In this document: positions 1-8,701 of the stretch, one piece after another
Numbering within the stretch: the stretch's first letter is position 1
Layout of the letters: the number at the start of each line of letters is the position of its first letter
Origin: Nostoc sp. 'Lobaria pulmonaria (5183) cyanobiont'
GTDB taxonomy: Bacteria > Cyanobacteriota > Cyanobacteriia > Cyanobacteriales > Nostocaceae
Direction: 5' to 3'
DNA length: 64,000 nt
NCBI RefSeq assembly: GCF_002949795.1
Contig: NZ_CP026692.1
Location: 496,001-560,000 of the forward strand
Program-made: the position numbers and the translations under genes
The notes under the pieces: generated by a model
Database searches by the model: none
The model's input: only the letters and a program-made list of their open reading frames with translations
What the model was told of the DNA's origin: nothing

Positions 1-978
1 GTAGCTCAAAAAGAAACGGAGCTATTACCACAAATTGACCGATTATTAGCAAAACTCACTGACGCAAATCCAGATGAAATTCCAGTTTTAGCGGAGGATA
101 TACCAAAAGATTTACTCAATACAGATAGATTATTAACATTTCTAGATATAGCCATTGCTAAGTTGGAATCGAATGCTTTAGTCCCAGTGCAAGAACGTAG
201 CCAGGAAATTGTCCAAGTTGCCCAAACTCAGTTAAACATATTTCTTTATGGCAAAGAGCAATTAGCTACCAAAGGAGAAATTGCACCCAACGCTGATGGT
301 TTAGAAACTCATTCACAGAATTTTCAGGCTTTGATTGAGGCGGCGCTTAATTACTTTTTTGGTGTTGGTAATAGAAAAACACTTGAGACAACAACCAGTA
401 ATGAGAGATTGCCAGGTAAACTATTTCCATCACGCCTTAGAAAAGCTTTGTCCAAAAGCCCTCTGGTAGAGAATCAGGATTTAACAGATGATCCTTGGCT
501 AAGGTTGAATGATTTATTTGGTGACACCGAAGCCGTTGTTGATAAGCCAATTAAATTTTCTGGGAAGATAAATCCTGCTTTAGCCCCAAGTTTATCAGTA
601 GGGCATTTTCCACAAAAGAATTTGAGTGTAAAACAACCTAAAATTGGATCTGGCTTGGTAAAAAGAAAACAACCAAGTAGTAATCTTACCTCAAGTCAAA
701 AAACCTCTGGAAAAGTCGCCTCTGCAAAACAAACCCGAACCAGCATTTCCCAAACTAAAAGTGAGAGTCGTAAAGGGGAAATTTTGCAACAGCAGTCTAA
801 TCAAAGCAGTCAAGTTGAGGCGCAGCCAGACTGGATAGAAACCAAAGCAACTTCAACTGGCTATGAAAAGCACCCCTTAGAGCAACTTTTGGAATGGCTT
901 GATTATGTTATGGTCTGGCTAGAAGAGAGATTTGTAAAGATTTTTCAGTCATTGCGGCAGCTATGGCAAGGGAAATAA
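1..978 (+). CDS. Unknown protein, 5'-truncated by the window edge
   Basis: The reading frame is open from base 1 to the TAA at 976-978, so the TTG at 163 is not needed as a start and the gene begins outside the window. The visible part has about 325 residues. The N-terminal half is mostly helical-looking. A central stretch (roughly 200-275) is rich in K/S/Q/T and probably disordered. The C-terminus (LEQLLEWLDYVMVWLEERF) looks like an amphipathic or membrane-associated helix full of Trp and Leu. No catalytic motif is recognisable and I assign no function. Codon use and AT-richness match the surrounding cyanobacterial DNA. Confidence 0.7.
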   Translation, partial: VAQKETELLPQIDRLLAKLTDANPDEIPVLAEDIPKDLLNTDRLLTFLDIAIAKLESNALVPVQERSQEIVQVAQTQLNIFLYGKEQLATKGEIAPNADGLETHSQNFQALIEAALNYFFGVGNRKTLETTTSNERLPGKLFPSRLRKALSKSPLVENQDLTDDPWLRLNDLFGDTEAVVDKPIKFSGKINPALAPSLSVGHFPQKNLSVKQPKIGSGLVKRKQPSSNLTSSQKTSGKVASAKQTRTSISQTKSESRKGEILQQQSNQSSQVEAQPDWIETKATSTGYEKHPLEQLLEWLDYVMVWLEERFVKIFQSLRQLWQGK

Positions 979-1236
979 TAGTAATTCGTAATTCGTAATT
1001 AAGATTTGTCAGATTGCATCTGGGTTTCCAGGTTTACATCTGTAGCCTAATTTTGGCGAATTTGTATAAGCTGGCAGAGATTTTTTAATAAACTATTATA
1101 ATATAGCAATTTTTCAATTTAAGGATAATCAAGATTATCTATAATGTTATTGGTAGTTGTCTAAGTAAAAATTATTGTCTACTGTAAATACTTTAATTTC
1201 AAAAATCCATTAGATAAACCGAAAATTGAGACGTTT

Positions 1237-1461
1237 GTGGTAAATCTGCCTCAAATACCGAAGATAGGTGAAACAATTGTAGTCGAAAGAATTTCACCCC
1301 AAAAGGAGTTTGTAATTATCTTTGAGTACATTGTGACAGCAGTGCAATTTAATGCATCTAGGGAATCGGTTGATGCAGCAGATGCTCAGGTAAACGCATT
1401 TTTGAACCACTGTTGGGAGGGAACATCAAATTTCAAAGTTACAAACTTTTTAGAACAATAA
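1237..1461 (+). CDS. Small hypothetical protein (74 aa)
   Basis: A 74-residue frame starts at GTG (GTG GTA AAT CTG). It has a regular alternation of charged and beta-prone residues (IGETIVVERISPQKEFVIIF). No close ribosome binding site is visible and the start is uncertain. There are no membrane segments, signal peptide or recognised motif. It stands alone between AT-rich spacers. It could be a real small cyanobacterial protein or chance coding; length and composition favour a real gene only slightly. Confidence 0.4.
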   Translation: MVNLPQIPKIGETIVVERISPQKEFVIIFEYIVTAVQFNASRESVDAADAQVNAFLNHCWEGTSNFKVTNFLEQ

Positions 1462-1898
1462 TCTCTCACCACAATATATGATTGAGAAAATAAGCTAAAA
1501 GCTTTAATCCTGTTGGTTCATGATAAAAAGTTTTGTTGTGCCTGGGCTAAGAAACTCCGACGATCGCAAAGTCGCCATGAAAAGCACAACCGCGCATATA
1601 TCCTGGACAAAATGCCACAGGTTCAAATCATAGCAGTATCTTCTTTTTCAACTGAGCTTTATACTGAGAAATAAAGTTTTTGTTAATACTTCTTTCCTCC
1701 AGCAAGAACTGCTTACTCTTAATCAGAATACAATGTTGGCTCCTCGTTTCTTGTTCCCTGTTTTTTGATTGCTGAAGCAAAGTCAGGTAAGCTTCTTTAC
1801 CCAATCTTCATAATTTGAATTCTTGTAGACTTGTACATAATTATATAGATGTTGACTTTTTAGTAACTTGTTGGGAAAATACGTAAAAAATTAACCAG
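1462..1898. other. Intergenic spacer, nothing clear
   Basis: This 437-base AT-rich stretch has no convincing ORF, no strong hairpin followed by a T-run and no tRNA-like fold on either strand. It must contain the promoter of the downstream hydrolase gene, but I cannot point to it with confidence. Confidence 0.5.
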
Positions 1899-2819
1899 AT
1901 GATTGACCATAGCGATCGCCTAGCTTCTCGTAAAGAAGGCAGATTCCAAGGTGTTGGAGGACTTGAACTGTATTACCAAAGCTGGCATCCAGAGGGTAAA
2001 GTACGGGCAATATTAGCCATTGTGCATGGACTCGGAGCGCACAGCGATCGCTACAGTAATATAATTGAGCATTTGATACCCAAGCAATACGCTGTCTACG
2101 CCTTAGACTTGCGCGGTCATGGACGCTCACCAGGTCAGCAAGGCTATATCAACGCTTGGAGTGAGTTTTGTAAAGACTTAGGAGCTTTTTTACAGTTAAT
2201 TCAGACTCAGAATCCTGGATGTCCAGTTTTTCTCTTGGGTCACAGTTTAGGCGCAGTGATTGTCTTAGATTACATTCTGCGCTATCCCCAACAAGCATCA
2301 TTATTGCAGGGTGCGATCGCTCTTGCACCAACCTTGGGGAAAGTTGGGGTTTCACCTATTCGGGTACTTTTAGGAAAAATGCTCTCACGGGTGTGGCCGC
2401 GTTTCACCCTGAATACAGGTATTGACATCAGTGCTGCTTCACGAGATCCGCAGGTTTTAGCCGCCATTGCTCAGGATACAATGCGACATACCCTTGCTAC
2501 TGCCCGTCTGGCTACAGAATTCTTTGCAACAGTTGATTGGATTAATGCTCACGCAGGTGATTGGCAATTACCATTGTTGATTCTTCACGGTGGTGCAGAC
2601 CGAGTAGCTTTACCTGCGGGAAGTGACATCTTTTACCAACGGGTAAACTGCACAGATAAGCTGAGAATTGAGTATACGGGAGCCTATCATGAGATTCAAA
2701 GTGACATAAATTACCGCGAGGTAATGGGTGATTTAGAGGATTGGTTAGAGCGACACCTACCATCTGAGGTGGTGCAGTTAGGACGGGGAAGCGCTGAGTT
2801 AGAGTTTCCTAATTCTTAG
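1899..2819 (+). CDS. Alpha/beta hydrolase, monoacylglycerol lipase-like (serine aminopeptidase S33 type)
   Basis: This 306-residue protein is a soluble alpha/beta hydrolase of the lysophospholipase/monoacylglycerol lipase group. The oxyanion-hole segment HGLGAHSDRY lies at residues 43-52 and the nucleophile elbow GHSLG at 114-118 (Ser116). A late LHGGADRV carries the acid, and YHEI near residue 263 supplies the His. Length fits the family (about 280-310 aa). No signal peptide is seen, so it is probably cytoplasmic and acts on glycerolipid or related esters; the substrate is inferred only. It is transcribed alone; the ATG at 1899 is the only good start. Confidence 0.85.
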   Translation: MIDHSDRLASRKEGRFQGVGGLELYYQSWHPEGKVRAILAIVHGLGAHSDRYSNIIEHLIPKQYAVYALDLRGHGRSPGQQGYINAWSEFCKDLGAFLQLIQTQNPGCPVFLLGHSLGAVIVLDYILRYPQQASLLQGAIALAPTLGKVGVSPIRVLLGKMLSRVWPRFTLNTGIDISAASRDPQVLAAIAQDTMRHTLATARLATEFFATVDWINAHAGDWQLPLLILHGGADRVALPAGSDIFYQRVNCTDKLRIEYTGAYHEIQSDINYREVMGDLEDWLERHLPSEVVQLGRGSAELEFPNS

Positions 2820-2857
2820 CTTTCAGTACATGAGGTTTGATTACTCTATCGTCAACT

Positions 2858-2892
2858 AATGCGTAAGCGTAGCGCGTCGTAGACATCTAATA
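2858..2892. repeat. Dispersed palindromic repeat fragment
   Basis: The stretch TGCGTAAGCGTAGC...GTCGTAGACATC belongs to the same family as the elements near 37749, 41236, 53022, 62064 and 63193 (TCTACGACAGGCTACGCC and its complement). Such short palindromic elements are common between genes in Nostocales. Confidence 0.6.
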
Positions 2893-2974
2893 GTTCTAAG
2901 AGATAATACCTGGAATTATATTGTATTTTTCTAAGTAGTACTTTATTTTGGTATCTGATGTTATCAAAGGTGAT

Positions 2975-3076
2975 TTAAGAACCACTGCTGATGGCTGAAC
3001 TATAACCGCCCTTAGCTACTTGTTCCTCGACAAAGACTTTCATCGACTCAGGTAAGGAAATCTGAATGTTAGTCAT
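2975..3076 (-). pseudogene. ParD-type antitoxin, truncated relic (33 aa)
   Basis: On the minus strand an ATG at 3076 opens MTNIQISLPESMKVFVEEQV followed by AKGGYSS, then a divergent tail and TAA at 2977-2975. This is the N-terminal ribbon-helix-helix part of type II ParD antitoxins (pattern ISLPESM..F.E.QV..GGYS). Family members are about 75-90 aa and continue with SEYIR and a toxin-binding tail; here homology stops at GGYSS. No ParE toxin ORF follows in the next few hundred bases. It is therefore a broken antitoxin gene rather than a working module. Confidence 0.6.
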
Positions 3077-3172
3077 ACCTTGAGATATCTGGTGGGCGAT
3101 TTTCTCTACTACGTTAGCACTGCGATCGCATCCACTTCCATCAAACAGGCGATCGCACCTTTAAATGTAGAG

Positions 3173-3502
3173 TCAATTGTTTGTATTATCCGAAAAATAT
3201 ATTGCTGAGGATTGAGAGTTTTTTCCAACCAAAATAGGTTCTCCCTTTACTCCTCCACGGGTAAGAGTACAAATCTTATAAAGATTTTCACACTCAAAGA
3301 TTGCCAGAACTAGCTCTTTCCCTGTTTGGTAAGAGGATGGTAAAGGTTTCCCTACCTCGCATTCCATATCAATTTCGTTATCACGCCACTGTAACTTCCA
3401 AATACGCTTTTCGGTTATTGGTGCTTTAAGAGACTGAGCGATCGCACTATATACCTGCTCTGCTTTGATATCATCCTTGGCTGCTGGCACAAAAAACTTC
3501 AT
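3173..3502 (-). CDS. Hypothetical protein (109 aa)
   Basis: A 109-residue acidic-to-neutral soluble protein (MKFFVPAAKDDIKAEQVYSA...). The segment IWKLQWRDNEIDMECEVGKP followed by ELVLAIFECENLYKICTLTRG reads like an alpha+beta domain with several beta strands. It starts 50 bases downstream of the SDR gene stop on the same strand, so co-transcription is possible. No motif identifies a reaction, and I do not recognise the family beyond a general resemblance to small conserved cyanobacterial proteins. Confidence 0.6.
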   Translation of the reverse strand: MKFFVPAAKDDIKAEQVYSAIAQSLKAPITEKRIWKLQWRDNEIDMECEVGKPLPSSYQTGKELVLAIFECENLYKICTLTRGGVKGEPILVGKNSQSSAIYFSDNTNN

Positions 3503-3552
3503 AGGCTGAGGTTACAAATAACGTAGGTTTCATTAGCACCAGCGTAACGCAG

Positions 3553-4323
3553 TTACCAAGGCAATCTGCTTCCATCCCATGAGAAAAAGTGTCCACTATC
3601 GCCTTCTTGAAGCTGTTCGATGACAGCCAATAATTGGGTAACAGTACGTTCCACTGAAAATAATTTTTCCGCAGGTACATTTCCCTGGAAAGGACGAGAA
3701 AGGCGGGTATCAGTTGTACCAGGATGCAATGTTACTATTAATGCTTTCGGACAACTTCTTTTATACTCAATTGCCGCAGTTCGCATCAACATATTGAGTG
3801 CTGCTTTAGAAGCCCGATAGCCGTACCATCCACCAAGTTGGTTATCGCCAATACTGCCCAATTTAGCAGAAATAGTGGCGAACACGCTGCGTTCTCCATG
3901 ACGAAACAGAGGCAATAAATGTTTAGCCAGTAAGACACCACCAATACTATTTATCTGAAAGTAGCGCAGCAAATTTTCTGAATTGATCTGTCTTAAGCTT
4001 TTTTCAGGTTGCAAAGTATCTTCATGTAACAGTCCTACACAGTTGACTACCAAATGCAGTTTGTCAACTTGAGTATGTATTTTTTGAACAGCTTCAATAA
4101 TCTGCAACTCCTCAGTAATATCTATCTCCAAACAAATTAATCGCTCAGGATATTTGTCTACAAGAGCTATTAACTCTGAGGCCGATTCCAGTTGACGAGA
4201 AGTTGCATAAATTTTAGCTATTCTGTGATCTTGTAGCAAATTTTTCACAAAACCCAAACCAATACCTTGACTGGCTCCCACAATCAAAGCATTGACAGGA
4301 TTAATTTCATCAATAAAAGACAT
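3553..4323 (-). CDS. Short-chain dehydrogenase/reductase (C-factor-like SDR)
   Basis: A classical SDR of 256 residues. The NAD(P)-binding loop GASQGIG is at 16-22, the catalytic Ser at about 152 (ATISAKLGSIGD), and the Tyr-Lys pair in YRASK at 169-173. The NNAG element is varied to NCVG at 94-97. Length is normal for the family. The C-terminal SWDGSRLPW tail with little lid sequence resembles CsgA/C-factor-type SDRs; the substrate is unknown. The start ATG lies 6 bases after the stop of a decayed GNAT gene, so the two probably once formed one transcription unit. Confidence 0.85.
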   Translation of the reverse strand: MSFIDEINPVNALIVGASQGIGLGFVKNLLQDHRIAKIYATSRQLESASELIALVDKYPERLICLEIDITEELQIIEAVQKIHTQVDKLHLVVNCVGLLHEDTLQPEKSLRQINSENLLRYFQINSIGGVLLAKHLLPLFRHGERSVFATISAKLGSIGDNQLGGWYGYRASKAALNMLMRTAAIEYKRSCPKALIVTLHPGTTDTRLSRPFQGNVPAEKLFSVERTVTQLLAVIEQLQEGDSGHFFSWDGSRLPW

Positions 4324-4329
4324 ATCAAT

Positions 4330-4595
4330 TTAGATAATTTGTGGAGGTATTTGATACTCATAGCGAGAGACGAAATAAGCACCAATTTGTCTCTGGCTGC
4401 GATCGCGGAAAGCAAAGCCTTGATATACTGCTCTCAGGCGCGGACGCGAATCATCGCAATCTAGACGTAAATAACGTTTACTAAGTGTTTGTGCGTGTTC
4501 AACAGATCAAGCCAGCAGTGTTGAACTGCAAAGCCATGTACAAATGCTGACTCTTCCTGAGAGATGTCGGGCCAGAAAAGTAAATGCTCTAGTTC
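4330..4595 (-). pseudogene. GNAT N-acetyltransferase, degraded remnant
   Basis: Minus-strand translation gives LEHLLFWPDISQEESAFVHG and FAVQ in one frame. In another frame it gives SVEHAQTLSKRYLRLDCDD, LRAVYQGFAFRDRSQRQIG and AYFVSRYEY up to TAA at 4332-4330. Together these match the C-terminal half of GNAT acetyltransferases (F.H..AV..., A..L....YLRLDC...RLRAVYE.FGF). The acetyl-CoA loop segment between the two halves is missing and the frame shifts, so the gene is broken. It abuts arsS upstream and the SDR gene downstream. Confidence 0.6.
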
Positions 4596-5603
4596 TTAGA
4601 GCAAAGCGCCACCACAACTAGAACCACATCCAGCAGTACAACCATAGCAATAAGCAGCAGTTTGTACCTCACTAATCAGGTCTAAACTGCCAGCTTCTAA
4701 CAATTTGCCAACTGTCAAGGTTTCACCATTGCGGGTTTTTGCAGGCAAATTCATCATTTGGTTAAAGTCACAATCATATACATTGCCCAGATAGTCAATT
4801 GAAAGTTCATCGCGACACATTAAATGTTCAACTGTGCTGGGATTAAAATGCGACTCTAAAAACTGCAAATAGCTGGTGTATAGTTTTCTCCGTTCTAAAT
4901 GCATTTTGGTTCTACCAACTGGTAGGTTAGTAAAGGTGAAGAGGTTGTTAAATACAATATTAAAATGTTCTTGTAAGAACATTTTGTAATCTTGTTCTAG
5001 GTTACTCTGTTCGGGAGCTAAAGAAAATTTTTCATCGGTGGGCAACTGGGGATTAAAAACCAAGTCCAAAATTAAATTTTGGTTTTTACCATAGCCGAGT
5101 TGGTTAAGCCACTGTAAAGCTTTGACGGAACTATCAAAAACACCAGTACCACGCATTTTATCAACATTATCTGCTAAATAACAAGGTAGAGAAGCCACAA
5201 TTCTTACTTGGTTTTGGGCAAAGTATTCTGGTAAATCGCCAAATCCATCTTCAAAATAAATGGTTAAATTAGACCGGACAATCACTTGTTTATCAGTTGC
5301 TTTTGCTGCTTCTACAAGTGGCTTAAATCCATAATTCATTTCGGGTGCACCACCAGTCAAATCCACAATTTTAATTTCGGGAAATTTATGGATTAGTAAA
5401 ATCAATTGTTCGCAAATTTCAGGAGAAAGTTCTTCTGTACGTTTTGGACCGGCTTCGACATGACAGTGTGTACAGGCAAGATTACAACGTTTACCTAGAT
5501 TAATTTGTAAAACAGTGATTCCTTTTTTGCTCAAGGGTGAACTGAGTTTGTTTTTAAAGGCTGTGATTGCTGTATCTAGTAGAATTTTTGTTTGAGTTTG
5601 CAT
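4596..5603 (-). CDS. arsS: Arsenosugar biosynthesis radical SAM protein ArsS
   Basis: A 335-residue radical-SAM enzyme. The iron-sulfur/SAM motif CNLACTHC is at residues 40-47 (C40, C44, C47) after RC, followed by HVEAGP. The glycine-rich SAM site is VDLTGGAPEMN. The C-terminus is Cys-rich (YCYGCTAGCGSSCGGALL), the hallmark of ArsS. In the known pathway it acts after ArsM, joining a SAM-derived 5'-deoxyadenosyl group to dimethylarsenite to form arsenosugar precursors. It is last in a minus-strand operon arsM-PiT-arsS. All expected cysteines are present, so it looks functional. Confidence 0.9.
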   Translation of the reverse strand: MQTQTKILLDTAITAFKNKLSSPLSKKGITVLQINLGKRCNLACTHCHVEAGPKRTEELSPEICEQLILLIHKFPEIKIVDLTGGAPEMNYGFKPLVEAAKATDKQVIVRSNLTIYFEDGFGDLPEYFAQNQVRIVASLPCYLADNVDKMRGTGVFDSSVKALQWLNQLGYGKNQNLILDLVFNPQLPTDEKFSLAPEQSNLEQDYKMFLQEHFNIVFNNLFTFTNLPVGRTKMHLERRKLYTSYLQFLESHFNPSTVEHLMCRDELSIDYLGNVYDCDFNQMMNLPAKTRNGETLTVGKLLEAGSLDLISEVQTAAYCYGCTAGCGSSCGGALL

Positions 5604-5646
5604 TAGTTACTACTCCTAAACAATTGCACAACAATATTCAATTTTT

Positions 5647-6612
5647 CTAACCTTGCAATAATCTGTAGGTGATTGCACTAATAATTGCAGCAGTTGGTAA
5701 AGTTAAAATCCACGATAGTAAAATCTGATAAAAAACACGAGTATTAGATTTAGATGTTTTGCTAATTAATCCTACACCAAAAATAGAACCAACTGAAACG
5801 TGAGTGGTAGAAACTGGAAGCCCAAACCGAGTAGCTGCAATGACCAAAACCCCAGTTACTATATTTGCTGATAAGCCTTGAGTAGGATTCATTGAGGTAA
5901 TCTTTTCACTCATGGTTATTGCAACTTTTTGAGAGTTGAGTAAACCGCCAAGTGCCATTGCGATCGCTATTGTGATCGTTCCTCCTTGAATCGAGAAATA
6001 CTCAATAATTAGGAGGAGTGAAACAATCTTAGGAGTATCATTTAATCCTCTAGCAAAACTGACAATTCCAGCGCTGAGAAAATGACAAGCATCAATCATT
6101 TTTTGGTTGACTGGTAGATGCCATTTTGAATTAATATAGCCAGATAATCTGTAAATTCCTGCTCCCAAGGGAATAGCAATAATTGGACTGAGTAATAAAG
6201 GCAAAATAAACGAATTTCCCAAAGCGGCAAAATTAACTTGTAGTCCGATCGCCACTAATCCAGCCCCAACCAACGCACCTGTTAAACTGTGAGTTGTGGA
6301 AATGGGAAACCCCATGAGGGTAGCAATGAGTACAGTCAATCCAGTAGCGATCGCTACTGCCAGATGAAACTCTGGGGCATTAGCGATCGCATCAGGTAAT
6401 AGTCCTTTTCCAGAGAAGTTTTTAATTAATTCTCCTGCCAAAAAAGCCGCAGTTATTGCACCAGCAAAAGTTGTAAAAGTTGCCCACAAAATTGCTGTTT
6501 GATAACTGCTAGTTCTACTACCAAATAGCGTCGCTACACCTTTAAAATTATCATTTGCTCCATTTGAATATGCTAAAAAAAGCGTAGCTAAAAACAGACT
6601 AATTAACAGCAT
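5647..6612 (-). CDS. PiT-family inorganic phosphate transporter
   Basis: A 321-residue polytopic membrane protein with about ten hydrophobic segments. The two PiT signature repeats are present: SNGANDNFKGVATLFGSR near the N-terminus and FARGLNDTPKI in the middle, each with a GFPISTTHS or GLPVSTTHVS helix. I chose the ATG at 6612 (MLLISLFLATLFLA) because the upstream extension to 6684 translates a repetitive spacer (TCTGGATTCTAAATTTTGAC) common in these genomes. PiT proteins move phosphate (or arsenate by mimicry) with protons or sodium. Its place between arsM and arsS suggests a role tied to arsenic: phosphate supply or arsenate handling. Confidence 0.88.
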   Translation of the reverse strand: MLLISLFLATLFLAYSNGANDNFKGVATLFGSRTSSYQTAILWATFTTFAGAITAAFLAGELIKNFSGKGLLPDAIANAPEFHLAVAIATGLTVLIATLMGFPISTTHSLTGALVGAGLVAIGLQVNFAALGNSFILPLLLSPIIAIPLGAGIYRLSGYINSKWHLPVNQKMIDACHFLSAGIVSFARGLNDTPKIVSLLLIIEYFSIQGGTITIAIAMALGGLLNSQKVAITMSEKITSMNPTQGLSANIVTGVLVIAATRFGLPVSTTHVSVGSIFGVGLISKTSKSNTRVFYQILLSWILTLPTAAIISAITYRLLQG

Positions 6613-6752
6613 TTTGGAGTTTATAAAGAAGAAGTCAAAATTTAGAATCCAGAATGTAATTAGTGAAATATTCCAATTATGCATTCATTACCCAGTCGCA
6701 CAGAACCATTCGGAATTCTGACTCCTGACACCTGAATTCTTTCTTAGATAAA

Positions 6753-7721
6753 TTAACAGCAGCCACCACCGCTATAGTGCCAGGTTGAATCGGTAACAAT
6801 TATTTCTGCTGGCTTGGTAGCAGCAAGTTTAGCAGCAGTTTTATCACACACCGCAGCCGGAATACTTAGCTGAAGTATATGACCTGCTAAATCGTCAAAG
6901 AAGGGTTCAGAACCAGCATAAATTGCCGTTTTTCCAGTGAAAATGCAAGCACCATCTTCTGGAATTACAACTTTAAATGAGACAGAATCCAGACTTTCTA
7001 AAAGTAGGTTTTCTTCTAAATTATAAGTCTGGGAATCTAGTAGGCGATAAGGACGACGGGCACGAATTTCAATTTGACCAAAACCAGCATTTATAATCCT
7101 TTCAGTATACTGTTGATATGTGAGTGCGCCTGATAAACACATGGCTCTCAGTCGCTCATCTTGTTGAAGATGTGCTGGAATGGGACGAGTAGCAATTGGA
7201 TCGCTCATCTGTAAGCGTCCACCTGGTTTTAGTACGCGATATGCTTCTTTTAAAGCACGAGTTAAATCTTCTGGTTCAAAGATGTTGAAAAGGCAATTTT
7301 GTGCCACAACATCAACGCTAGCATCAGCAACAGGTAAGTTAAAAGCATCACCTTCGCAAATTTCTACAAAGCTGGTGTTAAACCAGGGATTTTCTTGAGC
7401 AGCAATTTCCAGATTACGTGTAGCTGCTTCCCGCATAGCCCCAACCGGTTCAACGGCAATTACAGCACTTGCATAGGGGGAAAAATAAGCGAATTGCAAT
7501 GCTTCTAAGCCGCCGCCAACGCCGACGTACAGCACAGTAGGTTGCTTTCCTAGTTCAGTCGGGTGAACAGTAGTGCCACAACCATAATTCATTTCCTGCA
7601 TTGGCAAAGGAATTTTCAATCCTGGTAGTTGCAGGGGCGTACTTTGTACACAACAAAGTCCAACTTGCGGGGTTTGGGCAACTTCACGATAGAATTGCGC
7701 TGCTGTTTCTAGATAGGTCAT
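6753..7721 (-). CDS. arsM: Arsenite methyltransferase ArsM (arsenosugar type)
   Basis: A 322-residue SAM-dependent methyltransferase. The Rossmann SAM loop is YVGVGGGLEALQFAY (66-80), with later motifs EGDAFNLPVADASVDVVAQN and VLKPGGRLQMSDP. Arsenic-binding cysteines are visible at C23-C24 (GLCC) and C48 (YGCG), with C176-type MCLSGAL and a terminal GGGCC. It methylates trivalent arsenic, feeding ArsS. First gene of the operon arsM-PiT-arsS; gap to PiT about 140 bases with repeat-type spacer. A terminator upstream (7819-7859) isolates it from the response regulator gene. Confidence 0.88.
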   Translation of the reverse strand: MTYLETAAQFYREVAQTPQVGLCCVQSTPLQLPGLKIPLPMQEMNYGCGTTVHPTELGKQPTVLYVGVGGGLEALQFAYFSPYASAVIAVEPVGAMREAATRNLEIAAQENPWFNTSFVEICEGDAFNLPVADASVDVVAQNCLFNIFEPEDLTRALKEAYRVLKPGGRLQMSDPIATRPIPAHLQQDERLRAMCLSGALTYQQYTERIINAGFGQIEIRARRPYRLLDSQTYNLEENLLLESLDSVSFKVVIPEDGACIFTGKTAIYAGSEPFFDDLAGHILQLSIPAAVCDKTAAKLAATKPAEIIVTDSTWHYSGGGCC

Positions 7722-7818
7722 GCCATTTTGGGTTTTTAACTTTTATTTTGACGAGCACAGCTTTGTGCATCCTAATATAATTAACTCTGAGTTGGATGAG
7801 TTTTTGCTGAGATAGCCA

Positions 7819-7859
7819 AAAACCCCAAATCCTTCTGTGATAGAAAGATTTGGGGTTTT
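7819..7859 (-). terminator. Rho-independent terminator
   Basis: A perfect 13-bp inverted repeat (AAAACCCCAAATC / GATTTGGGGTTTT) with a 15-base loop. Read on the minus strand it ends in TTTTT. It lies downstream of the response regulator stop (8027) and upstream of arsM, so it separates the two units. Confidence 0.8.
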
Positions 7860-7921
7860 ACCGTTATTTGACACTGGAAGACCAAGAAGAAGTAAGAGGA
7901 GATGAGGGAGAAATCAATTAA

Positions 7922-8020
7922 AAATTAAAAATGACGCTCACGGACTCGCTAATGCTGCGCTAACAAAATTCAAAATTAAAGAACTTTTGCCTTCTGCCTC
8001 CTCTTTCTCAATGCCCAATG
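7922..8020. repeat. Short intergenic repeat patch
   Basis: The patch holds AAAATTAAAAATGACG-type, CTCACGGACTCGCTAATG and CAATGCCCAATGCCCAAT repeats, typical low-complexity spacer modules of Nostoc genomes. No gene is seen. Confidence 0.5.
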
Positions 8021-8026
8021 CCCAAT

Positions 8027-8701
8027 TCAATCATGCAATGTGTAGCCAACACCGATCACAGTTTGAATGAGACATTTTTCGTTATTGGCTTCAAGTTTCA
8101 GCCGCAGGTAGTTAATGTAAGGTTCAATGATGTTGGCATCGCTGATAAAGTCGTAACCCCAGACTTCCTCTAAAATGCGATCGCAGCTAATTACCTGTCG
8201 CGGATGAGCCAGTAAATATTCTAGTAAATCAAATTCCTTAGCAGTTAACTCAATTAACCGCCGATCTCGATACACTTCCCGCGTGCGACGATTTAAACTT
8301 AGGTCTTCAAATTCTAAAACATCTGCGGTCTCTGGTTGCTTGCTTCTTCGCAGGTGAGCGCCGACTCTGGCTAATAATTCATCAATGCTGAAGGGTTTAA
8401 CGAGGTAATCATCAGCACCAGCGTCTAAGCCTGCAATGCGATCGCTCACTTCATCTTTGACGGTTAATAAGATGATCGGCACTTTATCAACAATATTTCG
8501 CAGACGGCTGTAAATTTCCAACCCCAACAAACCTGGCAACATCCAGTCTAAAATTACTAAATCCAGATGTAACTCACGCGCTGCGGTGAGTGCAGTCAAT
8601 CCATCGTAGGCAATACTGACTTGATAGCCTTCATAATTCAATTCCAATTCGACAAATCGTGCCAGTTTGACCTCATCTTCAATCAGTAAGATGTGCGTCA
8701 T
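8027..8701 (-). CDS. OmpR/PhoB-family response regulator
   Basis: A 224-residue two-domain regulator. In the receiver (1-120) the acidic pocket is E8-D9, the phospho-acceptor is D52 in VILDWMLPG, and the Thr and Lys are in ILLTVKDE and DYLVKPF. The winged-helix DNA-binding domain (about 125-224) has the signature LTAKEFDLLEYLLAHPRQVI and the C-terminal TVIGVGYTL. No histidine kinase gene is adjacent, so it is an orphan in this window. Which NblR/RppA-like group it belongs to cannot be decided by eye. Transcription ends at the 7819-7859 terminator. Confidence 0.92.
   Translation of the reverse strand: MTHILLIEDEVKLARFVELELNYEGYQVSIAYDGLTALTAARELHLDLVILDWMLPGLLGLEIYSRLRNIVDKVPIILLTVKDEVSDRIAGLDAGADDYLVKPFSIDELLARVGAHLRRSKQPETADVLEFEDLSLNRRTREVYRDRRLIELTAKEFDLLEYLLAHPRQVISCDRILEEVWGYDFISDANIIEPYINYLRLKLEANNEKCLIQTVIGVGYTLHD

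Noticed and set aside
5647-6684. Longer PiT start at 6684
   Set aside because: The extra 24 residues translate a common intergenic repeat; PiT proteins begin at the MLLISLFL helix.
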